DNA from: a virus
DNA length: 34,262 nt
IMG/VR virus record: IMGVR_UViG_3300032315_001496
Coordinates: 1 to 34,262 of that record
Direction: 5' to 3' (one strand)
Shown here: piece after piece, positions 13,782 to 19,727 of the stretch
Layout: each line of letters begins with the position of its first letter
Numbering within the stretch: the first letter of the stretch is position 1
Program-made: the position numbers and the translations under genes
Notes under the pieces: generated by a model
What the model was told of the DNA's origin: nothing
What the model saw: the letters and a program-made list of their open reading frames with translations, nothing else
Database searches by the model: none

Positions 13782-13865
13782 TTATTGCCCAGGCTTACCA
13801 CCTTTGGATCCAGCCATGATGCGTTCTTTAATTTTTTCACGCAACTCTGGCTTGGTGTAAGACAC
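13782..13865 (-). pseudogene. truncated DUF5872 N-terminus (copy 1)
   Basis: GTG 13865 opens 27 codons, SYTKPELREKIKERIMAGSK then GGKPGQ and TAA. It aligns with the first block of the DUF5872 piece at 13145 but differs at many bases, so it is an old or foreign copy. An ATG slightly upstream (MAREES) is in another frame. In-frame after the TAA the codons for RKAQ reappear, possibly a remnant of the native continuation. It looks like the upstream stump left by insertion of the HNH gene. Confidence 0.6.
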
Positions 13866-13881
13866 TTAATACTTTCTTCTC

Positions 13882-13909
13882 TTGCCATCCTACCAAGACC
13901 TGATACACT
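13882..13909 (+). promoter_or_regulatory. sigma70-type promoter
   Basis: TTGCCA, 16 nt, TACACT, preceded by TGA. It drives the gene at 13933 through the leader TCACGCACACACC, which abuts the ATG. It overlaps the 5' side of the divergent DUF5872 stump. Confidence 0.5.
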
Positions 13910-13932
13910 GTCCTTGATCTCACGCACACACC

Positions 13933-14103
13933 ATGAGGCCACAGAAAATCGACGCTATCAAGGCGTCACTCGACGACATGACCCTAGAAGAACTCAAAGA
14001 AATGAGCGACGATCTCACTAAGCTCATCGAAGTCTTTATCCAGCGTCAGGAAGCCGTGGAATCCACCATCGTTGATCGCCTTACAGAGACTTTTGAAAAA
14101 TGA
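13933..14103 (+). CDS. small acidic helical protein
   Basis: A 56-aa protein, almost entirely helical (IDAIKASLDDMTLEELKEMS, LTKLIEVFIQRQEAVE). The leader has no Shine-Dalgarno. Its TGA overlaps the dCMP deaminase ATG (ATGA), so the two are coupled. No domain recognised. Confidence 0.7.
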   Translation: MRPQKIDAIKASLDDMTLEELKEMSDDLTKLIEVFIQRQEAVESTIVDRLTETFEK

Positions 14104-14552
14104 ACGCTGATGAACATCGTTGGCATGAACGATTTATTAAACTTGCCCATGAAGTGGCTGAATGGAGTAAAGATCCATCAACAAAAGTTGGTTGCGTTCT
14201 TGTAAAAAACAAACGTGTAATCTCCACTGGATACAACGGCTTCCCCAAAGGCATTAGCGACAGCTTTGATCGCCTAATGGATCGAGAACAGAAGTATGAA
14301 ATGACCGTTCACGCTGAGATCAATGCAATCACAACTGCTGCTCTTCACGGTGTCAGTACTGAAGGAGCTATTGCTTACATCACTTTCAATCCATGCTCTC
14401 GCTGTGCTGCTGTACTTATTAACGCTGGCATTGGCTCAATTTATGTAAGCACTGCTAACGATATCCCCACCAGGTGGTTAGAAAACTTTATCCTGGCCAG
14501 CAAAATGCTTGCCGAGGCTGGGGTAGAGTACCAAACGATTGATGCAAGCTGA
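14100..14552 (+). CDS. deoxycytidylate deaminase
   Basis: A 150-aa zinc enzyme that converts dCMP to dUMP, the substrate of ThyX. Zinc and catalytic residues are H71-A-E73 (VHAEINAI) and C99-x2-C102 (NPCSRC). DPSTKVGCVLV and GYNGFPKGI are typical of phage and bacterial dCMP deaminases. Length is usual. It lies in an operon with the 56-aa gene and SSB (15 nt downstream). Confidence 0.92.
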   Translation: MNADEHRWHERFIKLAHEVAEWSKDPSTKVGCVLVKNKRVISTGYNGFPKGISDSFDRLMDREQKYEMTVHAEINAITTAALHGVSTEGAIAYITFNPCSRCAAVLINAGIGSIYVSTANDIPTRWLENFILASKMLAEAGVEYQTIDAS

Positions 14553-14567
14553 CCTTCACACACGATC

Positions 14568-15305
14568 ATGAACACTTTCTTAGGAATCGGCATCTACACA
14601 GGTGAACGGTTCATGGACAACGGCCTTCGCTTCATGGAGTTCCAAGTCCCTAAAGTCGGCAAGTCCGGCAGTGATGTCCCTGTTCTTGTGGTCCCAAACC
14701 GCGCCGCAGGTGAGACGTTTGATGTCTTTCAACCTGGTGTGCGCCTTCTGGTAAGCGGTCGGCTTTATCCGAATCGGCAGGACTACAAGATGTACGTCGT
14801 ACCAAACCAGCCGTTTGCCCTGGTGAACGACAAAAACCTCCAGATAAACCGGGTAAACATTTCCGGTAGCGTCGGCTACATTCCCGAACAAACGAAGGAG
14901 GACCTGTTCACATTCACCGTGATGTGTTCGGCCCCAGCGCAGATGGTGCTTGGCCACAACTGGGATGACAGCCTCAGCTTCCGCATGGAAAGCTGGAGTG
15001 AAGATGCTCGCCGTCTGGACAAGATGCTTCATGTCGGGCGCCAGGTGAGTGTGGAAGGTGTCCTAAGGTATAACACCTGGACTACCCCAGACGGTAGCCA
15101 GCGTGGCATGTACCAGATCCGGGTCCGCTCTGGCCTGTATGCAGCGTTTGGCAAGAACAAGAAGCTAGTAGACCTGGAGGCAGGGAAAGCTGAAGAGACT
15201 GTTAAGAAAGTTGAAGCATCACCAACCTTGCCCAAGGTACAGATGCAGCAGGAACCCCCTAACACAGCGCCCTGCTCTGTCAACACAGACGACATCCCGT
15301 TTTAA
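14568..15305 (+). CDS. single-stranded DNA-binding protein with two OB folds
   Basis: A 245-aa protein. It ends in NTDDIPF, the acidic SSB tail that recruits replication proteins. The first OB-like half (residues 1-90) has MEFQVPK, LLVSGRLYP, YKMYVV; the second half (about 95-195) has NISGSVGYI, FTFTVMC, VSVEGVLRYNTW, YQIRVRS. A linker of about 35 residues precedes the tail. Two OB domains in one chain would let a dimer work like an SSB tetramer. The leader is TCACACACGATC before ATG, shared with other replication genes. Confidence 0.8.
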   Translation: MNTFLGIGIYTGERFMDNGLRFMEFQVPKVGKSGSDVPVLVVPNRAAGETFDVFQPGVRLLVSGRLYPNRQDYKMYVVPNQPFALVNDKNLQINRVNISGSVGYIPEQTKEDLFTFTVMCSAPAQMVLGHNWDDSLSFRMESWSEDARRLDKMLHVGRQVSVEGVLRYNTWTTPDGSQRGMYQIRVRSGLYAAFGKNKKLVDLEAGKAEETVKKVEASPTLPKVQMQQEPPNTAPCSVNTDDIPF

Positions 15306-15372
15306 ATTACGAAAGCTAATGCCTGGATGACGTGCAGAACCCCTGTGCTCACCTAGGATCTGATCGGTGGAT

Positions 15373-15402
15373 AGCTGCAGCAACTTACTGCAGCTTTTCT
15401 TC
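15373..15402 (+). terminator. intrinsic terminator after SSB
   Basis: AGCTGCAG, loop CAACTTA, CTGCAGCT, then TTTTCTT. An 8-bp perfect stem; the T tract runs into the tRNA-like element that follows. Confidence 0.8.
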
Positions 15403-15468
15403 CTTGGGTCGGCACCAGTAGCGGCTTCATACCTAGCTACTGTCCGGGTTCGACTCCCGTTCCAAGGA
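15402..15468 (+). ncRNA. tRNA-like element
   Basis: CCTTGGG (15402-15408) pairs with TCCAAGG (15461-15467) as a 7-bp acceptor stem, followed by ACA. Its 3' half, CGGG-TTCGACT-CCCG, is a normal T arm. The middle is abnormal: 35 nt with one long arm (CAGTAGC/GCTACTG) whose tip GG-CTTCATA-CC would show UCA in the anticodon place, and no D arm. It may be a decayed tRNA, an atypical tRNA, or a tRNA mimic. It starts directly at the end of the terminator. Confidence 0.45.
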
Positions 15469-15490
15469 CAATCCAACTGACCTGACTGTA

Positions 15491-16408
15491 ATGTCAATCC
15501 TCGACCGTTATTTAAACACTGAAAAGTACCAGGGGGTGATGCGTGACTTCTGTAACGCACAAATCCTCAACGACAAAACCAAGTGCGGCCTCTTCTTGAA
15601 AGAGAATGTCCTGTCTCGCATTGGCTGGAACGCTTCGGTTTCTGACTTTCCAGATGGCGAAGAGTACGAGCACACCTACAACAACGGTGACAGCACCAAG
15701 GGTCTCTTCTTTAAGACTCCCCGTATGGTGATCCTTCACTGTGGTTTCCGTAAAGACACCACCTTTATCGAGAACTCTGAGAAGGCTGGCATCGAAGGGA
15801 TCTATCCCCGCGACTCAGCTCTGTATGACGAATGGGAACTGACCAACCCTGGAAAGCCCTGCCCTTACAAGCGTCGTCGCCTGATCCTTATCTTCCTTGT
15901 GGACAAGAATGGTGTTGCTGTCCACAAAAAACCACTGATCCTGTCCCTCCACGGTGGTGCCTCTAACATGTTCTGCGATGCCTATGGCACTTTCGTAGAG
16001 CAGCTAGAGTCCGCTTTTGCAGAGGCGACCGGTCAAAAAGGCAGCGTTGGGTTTGACCCCAAGCAGTCTGCCGCATCGATCTTTACCCCAACATTTGGAG
16101 CTGAGTTGTATGGCACTTCGGCTAAGAGCTGGATTTCCTATCCCAAGCAGTGGGTTGTTCCTACAGCAAAAACCATCACCGACTTCTTTCCAAAGGGTGA
16201 TGAAGACATCGACTTTATCGAAGATGTATGGGAAACCTGCCCTCCGACGGTCTATGCTCGTCCGTTCTTCGAGCAATGCGAGAAAGAAATTGGAATCAAT
16301 GCTATCCGACCGGGCCTGGATTTCACACTCCCGGCGGTCAATGGCGGTGAGGGAACTCGCTCACTGCTAGGCGCCAGGGATGCGAACACCGGAGAGATCA
16401 CCCTCTAG
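15491..16408 (+). CDS. DUF5895-like protein
   Basis: A 305-aa protein. The block with CPYKRRRLILIFLVDKNGV, then HKKPLILSLHGGASNMF, resembles cyanobacterial and phage proteins I remember as DUF5895. No catalytic motif is known. The N-terminal 130 residues are beta-rich. It stands alone between the tRNA-like element and a very strong terminator, so it is probably well expressed from its own promoter. Role unknown. Confidence 0.65.
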   Translation: MSILDRYLNTEKYQGVMRDFCNAQILNDKTKCGLFLKENVLSRIGWNASVSDFPDGEEYEHTYNNGDSTKGLFFKTPRMVILHCGFRKDTTFIENSEKAGIEGIYPRDSALYDEWELTNPGKPCPYKRRRLILIFLVDKNGVAVHKKPLILSLHGGASNMFCDAYGTFVEQLESAFAEATGQKGSVGFDPKQSAASIFTPTFGAELYGTSAKSWISYPKQWVVPTAKTITDFFPKGDEDIDFIEDVWETCPPTVYARPFFEQCEKEIGINAIRPGLDFTLPAVNGGEGTRSLLGARDANTGEITL

Positions 16409-16433
16409 GTGCTAAGCTCCTAACGGAATGTTG

Positions 16434-16461
16434 AGCCAGGCCTTCGGGTCTGGCTTTTTTA
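16434..16461. terminator. strong intrinsic terminator with UUCG loop
   Basis: AGCCAGGCC-TTCG-GGTCTGGCT, 9 bp with one G-U, then six T. It ends the gene at 15491. The convergent minus gene stops at 16459 within the T tract, so that gene reads into the same hairpin. Confidence 0.95.
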
Positions 16462-16704
16462 TTCTTCGTAACGGGTTCGAATTGCATTGCATTCAAATTC
16501 TGCCAACCGCTTAACTAATCCACGAATGTAAGTTTGACGCATCACTGCAAGCTCAAGTAACTTAATTGCACCTTGTTTCATTACTTCAAGACTTGTTACA
16601 TTTTCTAATTCCTGCTTAATCTTTGCTAACAAAAATTTATCTTCTAGTGTCTGTTCAAATTCCCCACCTTCAAAGGGAATCTCAACCACGTCAAACTTGG
16701 ACAT
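16459..16704 (-). CDS. small helical protein
   Basis: An 81-aa protein from ATG 16704 (a TTG 9 nt upstream is the alternative). It begins MSKFDVVEIPFEGGEFEQTL and then is helical (VMKQGAIKLLELAVMRQTYI). It looks like a small phage assembly or chaperone-like protein of cyanophages, but I cannot name it. Confidence 0.65.
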   Translation of the reverse strand: MSKFDVVEIPFEGGEFEQTLEDKFLLAKIKQELENVTSLEVMKQGAIKLLELAVMRQTYIRGLVKRLAEFECNAIRTRYEE

Positions 16705-16772
16705 TTTAACCAAGCATAATCAATTTAGTCTACGCCGCTACACCTGTTTGTCAAGTAACAACAACTACAGGC

Positions 16773-16800
16773 TTGACACCAGGGGATAAGAACGTAGACT
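16773..16800 (+). promoter_or_regulatory. sigma70-type promoter
   Basis: TTGACA, 16 nt, TAGACT, 28 nt upstream of ATG 16829. The spacer is the repeated CCAGGGG element also seen at 3140-3158. Confidence 0.6.
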
Positions 16801-16828
16801 GTCACTGGTTTTTCATCACACACGCACC

Positions 16829-16966
16829 ATGGCCCAAAAAGCATCCGGCGGCATCCAGCACAAAGAAGGAGTACCCAAGCGCACGTCCATCGGTCAAGGC
16901 CGTAGGAAACGTGGTTCTTGGAAGCTCCAACGCAAGAAACCACTTCGCGGACAAGGCAAAGGCTAA
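16829..16966 (+). CDS. small basic protein
   Basis: A 45-aa, very basic protein: ASGGIQHKEGVPKRTSIGQG, then RRKRGSWK and LRGQGKG. I recognise the VPKRTSIGxGR type from cyanophages; function unknown, but the charge fits nucleic-acid binding. The leader TCACACACGCACC abuts the ATG. The 155-nt gap after it holds a TTCAGATC/GGTCTGAA stem (about 16967-16995), a GTGC/GCAC stem and a weak TAAACT -10 (17079) for the next gene. Confidence 0.7.
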   Translation: MAQKASGGIQHKEGVPKRTSIGQGRRKRGSWKLQRKKPLRGQGKG

Positions 16967-17121
16967 ATAGTTCAGATCGGTTGCTATGACTGGTCTGAAT
17001 AGCTAACATAATCTTTATTAAGTTACGGGGTGCGGCCAGGCACGCTGCATTAAACGTGAAGTCCCCAGGGGCATGCTCTAAACTTCCGCCCCACTTTTAA
17101 TCACACACGCACATCACTACC

Positions 17122-17721
17122 ATGGCTGACAAACTTAGCTACGTCCAGATTGCTGAACAGCTCCAGCACATCAGTTTCCTCCAGGAAATGCCAGAGCTGG
17201 ACGATGACGATCGCACCAGGATGCAGAAACACCTGCAGGATCTAGCTTCTCGTCAAGAAAGTAAGTTTGATGGAATCATCAGCATGATCAAGAAGTGTGA
17301 TGCCTACATCACTGCCCTTGAAAATGAGATGGCTGAAATCAAAGGGAACTTAGAAGCTTGGAAGAAGAACAAAGAGATGATGACAAACATCATTAAGTTT
17401 GCTTATCAGCAGGAACTAATCAGCAACAAACCTACTGGTGTCAAGTACCAAGGGGTGTTCCGAAAGGTCAAGCCTCGTCTGGTGGATAACTTCTCCCACT
17501 GGGAAGAGGAGGAAAAGACCGAGTTCGGGTTACGCAAAACCACTACGATCACCCGCCTCAAGGACGACTCTGTTATTGAAGTCAAGCAAGAAGATCTGCC
17601 CGACAAGGATCGAGTCAGAGAAGAGCTTGCCACAGATACTGGTCGTGCGCCACTATCTGCTCAACTGGTTCCTGGTTACAGCTTTACCTACGAAAGGAGG
17701 AAGCGACTAAGTGCTGAGTAA
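17122..17721 (+). CDS. Gp157-like protein
   Basis: A 199-aa protein. Residues about 47-95 (SKFDGIISMIKKCDAYITAL, then a helix with EMAEIKGNLEAWKKNK) match the coiled-coil of the Siphovirus Gp157 family. The second half is beta-rich and charged. Gp157 proteins accompany phage recombination and SSB genes; their role is not settled. The leader TCACACACGCAC with no Shine-Dalgarno is shared with SSB and the gene at 16829. Confidence 0.75.
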   Translation: MADKLSYVQIAEQLQHISFLQEMPELDDDDRTRMQKHLQDLASRQESKFDGIISMIKKCDAYITALENEMAEIKGNLEAWKKNKEMMTNIIKFAYQQELISNKPTGVKYQGVFRKVKPRLVDNFSHWEEEEKTEFGLRKTTTITRLKDDSVIEVKQEDLPDKDRVREELATDTGRAPLSAQLVPGYSFTYERRKRLSAE

Positions 17722-18039
17722 TTACTCCCCACGTTCCCATGGAGAGTGAATAGACATCGGGCCGCCTAAAAGCATGCTTTCTCCAGTCTGAAGTTCCTTA
17801 TCAATAGGTTCTTCAATAATGATTGGAGCTGGCATGATAGGCGGCTGTGATGCTTGAAACTTCTCAACCTCTCGATCAATACGTGGTTTTAAGGTGGCAT
17901 TGAACTTGTAGTCTTGTGCCCACTTATTCAGCTTATGGCGCCAATCTTTGTCGCCAAAACGGAAGAACCACGTAGTGTCGGCGCCGCCTATTTCTTTGGG
18001 AAAAGAACCCGCAGTGCCTTGAGGATCAGCTGGATCCAA
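17722..18039 (-). CDS. hypothetical protein with TTG start
   Basis: A 105-aa protein. No ATG opens this frame; TTG 18039 has AAGGA 6 nt upstream. Residues about 25-60 (TTWFFRFGDKDWRHKLNKWA) are aromatic and basic; the second half is P/E-rich and ends GGPMSIHSPWERGE. It nests 52 nt into the gene at 18125-17988 in another frame. Possibly a small virion protein, by its place on the minus strand. Confidence 0.6.
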   Translation of the reverse strand: MDPADPQGTAGSFPKEIGGADTTWFFRFGDKDWRHKLNKWAQDYKFNATLKPRIDREVEKFQASQPPIMPAPIIIEEPIDKELQTGESMLLGGPMSIHSPWERGE

Positions 18040-18125
18040 GAGTTTTCCTTGATCGGGAGAAGGGCAATGATTTCCGAACCGGCAGCAATGATGATGCCAA
18101 CAGCGGCGATGGTAGTAGGATCCAT
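17988..18125 (-). CDS. small membrane protein
   Basis: A 45-aa protein: MDPTTIAAVGIIIAAGSEII, ALLPIKENSWIQLILKALRV, LFPKK. One hydrophobic helix, a short polar break and an amphipathic helix with a lysine end. I associate this design with a small cyanophage protein of unknown role; a holin-like or virion function is possible. It overlaps the next minus gene. Confidence 0.6.
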   Translation of the reverse strand: MDPTTIAAVGIIIAAGSEIIALLPIKENSWIQLILKALRVLFPKK

Positions 18126-18164
18126 GAGAACCTTTAGCAGTTTACTAAGATTTTACCACTCCCC

Positions 18165-18193
18165 TAGACAACTCCAAGTAAAAGCCCTATCAT
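18165..18193 (+). promoter_or_regulatory. sigma70-type promoter
   Basis: TAGACA, 17 nt, TATCAT, 23 nt upstream of ATG 18217. The leader between them holds GCACACCC. Confidence 0.5.
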
Positions 18194-18216
18194 GTTCCTG
18201 CACACCCTGTGTAACT

Positions 18217-18543
18217 ATGTCTAAGTATTACCAAGAGAACTTTGAGTCTTATTTTGAGTCCTATAAAGAGGAGGTCAAGGCACAGGTCGAACTTATGAAA
18301 ATTCTTGATGATGAAATTGTTTGTGGAGAGCTACCTCCAGTAAGCAAAACCAAGGAACTATTTGAAATCATGGAAACTATTAAGTACGATGCAGACTCTC
18401 GTTACAAGAAAAAGAATAATATTCCAGACACTCATTATGGTTTCCTAGCTGAGCTTGAGAAGGACGAAATTTTGGTTGAGATGCGCAACATCTTAAGGGA
18501 AGAAGTTGCTTTGTTCTTTAACCAAAGCAAAGCCAATGACTGA
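18217..18543 (+). CDS. hypothetical helical protein
   Basis: A 108-aa acidic, helical protein (ENFESYFESYKEEVKAQVEL). No recognised domain. First gene of a coupled run of four (18217-19092); its stop overlaps the next start by 8 nt. Confidence 0.65.
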   Translation: MSKYYQENFESYFESYKEEVKAQVELMKILDDEIVCGELPPVSKTKELFEIMETIKYDADSRYKKKNNIPDTHYGFLAELEKDEILVEMRNILREEVALFFNQSKAND

Positions 18544-18742
18544 ACGTAGAACCTGGCTTTGCGAAATTGATGACGACGGTGTTCTTACATTCCCTGACGA
18601 ACTTTTAGATCTCCAGGGGTGGAAAGAAGGTGACGACATCAACTTTGACATCCTTCCTGACGGCACACTTATCCTCACCAAGGTAGAACCCAATGAATCT
18701 GAAATCAATCAAGGAGAACCTAGTCCGGAGGTTGGCAACTAA
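18536..18742 (+). CDS. AbrB/MazE-like DNA-binding protein
   Basis: A 68-aa protein. TWLCEIDDDGVLTFPDELLD, then GWKEGDDINFDILPDGTLIL, is the AbrB/SpoVT swapped-hairpin fold (strand, LPxELL helix, WKEGD, strand pair). Such dimers bind DNA in transition-state regulators and antitoxins. No toxin is adjacent. The acidic tail is free. Similar small proteins occur in cyanophages as I recall. Confidence 0.7.
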   Translation: MTERRTWLCEIDDDGVLTFPDELLDLQGWKEGDDINFDILPDGTLILTKVEPNESEINQGEPSPEVGN

Positions 18743-18872
18743 CTACGTTGCCTACATGGGGCAGAAAGATATAGATCCTGAATGGCTGGAGGGATACTTC
18801 CAAGCCAAGAAGGATGCCGATGCTTTCCTTTCTCAGTTGCAAATCTATGAACCCTATTCCGATGACGAGTAA
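18693..18872 (+). CDS. small hypothetical protein
   Basis: A 59-aa protein, helical and charged (NLVRRLATNYVAYMGQKDID; GYFQAKKDADAFLSQL), ending EPYSDDE. It starts 50 nt inside the previous gene and ends 11 nt inside the next (ATGACGAGTAA), so the overlaps on both sides support coupling. Confidence 0.6.
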   Translation: MNLKSIKENLVRRLATNYVAYMGQKDIDPEWLEGYFQAKKDADAFLSQLQIYEPYSDDE

Positions 18873-19092
18873 AAAGAAACAAGATCAGCCCGATGTTGTC
18901 TGCATTAGCTGCGGACGCCTCTACGGAAACTGGTGGCAGAACAATGAGTACTCTGGTCCTGCACACCACGCAGCAACCTTCTACGTTGAAGATTGTGACG
19001 TGTGTGGTGCCCGTGCCAACTGTACCGAGGCCAGGGATTTTGGTTACTTGGTCCCAGCTTGGGCGGAGCATGCTGCCCTGACTCTGAAATAA
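18862..19092 (+). CDS. phage zinc-ribbon protein
   Basis: A 76-aa protein with C14-x2-C17 and C45-x2-C48. The pattern is VCxSCGxxxGxWW, GPxxH, CDVCGxxxxCTEARDFGYL. It is a short phage/bacterial zinc ribbon with a CTE(A/P)RDFGYL tail. The same domain ends the next protein, 19157-19723. It is probably an adaptor or nucleic-acid binder; function unknown. Confidence 0.7.
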   Translation: MTSKKKQDQPDVVCISCGRLYGNWWQNNEYSGPAHHAATFYVEDCDVCGARANCTEARDFGYLVPAWAEHAALTLK

Positions 19093-19112
19093 TCGCTATT
19101 CGCGAATAGCGA
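19093..19112. promoter_or_regulatory. 20-nt perfect palindrome
   Basis: TCGCTATTCG joined to CGAATAGCGA with no spacer, 1 nt after a stop codon. An operator for a dimeric repressor or a hairpin. It precedes the terminator at 19119. Confidence 0.6.
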
Positions 19113-19118
19113 ACAGAT

Positions 19119-19153
19119 CCGCCCCTACTACAATAGAAGTAAGGGCGGTTTTT
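19119..19153 (+). terminator. terminator or attenuator
   Basis: CCGCCCCTACT and AGTAAGGGCGG pair as 11 bp with one mismatch around ACAATAGA, then TTTTT. It ends only 3 nt before ATG 19157, so it can also act as an attenuator for that gene. Confidence 0.8.
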
Positions 19154-19156
19154 ATC

Positions 19157-19723
19157 ATGACGTTAGGTCACAAATTATCTGATTTTGTTTCCAACCAGAT
19201 AGGGACGTGGCGTTTCGTCGGTATGCTGTCCGCAGTATCAGCTTTCTGGATTCTTTGGAATGTTAACGCGCCTAAGTCCAAAAAATTTGATCCTTATCCA
19301 TTTGTTGCTCTCAACCTCTGTTATAGCTTTTTGGCTGGCTACACTGGCCCGATTCTTTTGATGTCAGCTAGCCGAGCAGCAGAAGCAGATCGGAAAAGAT
19401 CAATTGAAAATTTAAACATTGATCGTGCGGATCACGCACGTATTGACTCCATGCTGGATAAGATCCGTGCCATGGAAGAATCTTTAGTTGAGGCTGTACT
19501 CCACAAGGAAGATGCCAGTGGTCGCCAACCTAAGGCCGTTTGTTCGGATTGCGGGGCTAAATTTGGCCTATGGTACGACGTTAATGGCGAATACGTTGGT
19601 CCAGAGACGCACTTCTCGACATATAAGACGACAAAATGTGAGGTGTGTGGCAAGGTAAAACCCTGCACCGAGGCGCAGGATTATGGCAACTTACGGTTGG
19701 GATGGAAAAGGGAGGTTAATTAG
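19157..19723 (+). CDS. DUF1003 membrane protein fused to a zinc ribbon
   Basis: A 188-aa protein. Residues 1-90 match DUF1003: a first membrane helix (about 17-38, GTWRFVGMLSAVSAFWILW), DPYPFVALNL, a second helix (about 50-70) and PILLMSASRAAEADRKR. A coiled helix (90-120) leads to a zinc ribbon with C129/C132 and C161/C164 and CTEAQDYGNL, the same domain as the neighbour at 18862. It should sit in the host inner membrane with the ribbon probably in the cytoplasm. The fusion is unusual; I know DUF1003 as a stand-alone domain with a short tail. Confidence 0.8.
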   Translation: MTLGHKLSDFVSNQIGTWRFVGMLSAVSAFWILWNVNAPKSKKFDPYPFVALNLCYSFLAGYTGPILLMSASRAAEADRKRSIENLNIDRADHARIDSMLDKIRAMEESLVEAVLHKEDASGRQPKAVCSDCGAKFGLWYDVNGEYVGPETHFSTYKTTKCEVCGKVKPCTEAQDYGNLRLGWKREVN

Positions 19724-19727
19724 CGGC

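Noticed and set aside
13746-13790. Second bypass site (CAA-TAA-hairpin-CAA) before the HNH gene
   Set aside because: After the second CAA the frame does not continue the DUF5872 sequence, so no gene product would be restored.
16967-17121. Riboswitch (glnA/downstream-peptide type) before the Gp157 gene
   Set aside because: Stems are present but the conserved core of those cyanobacterial motifs is not seen.
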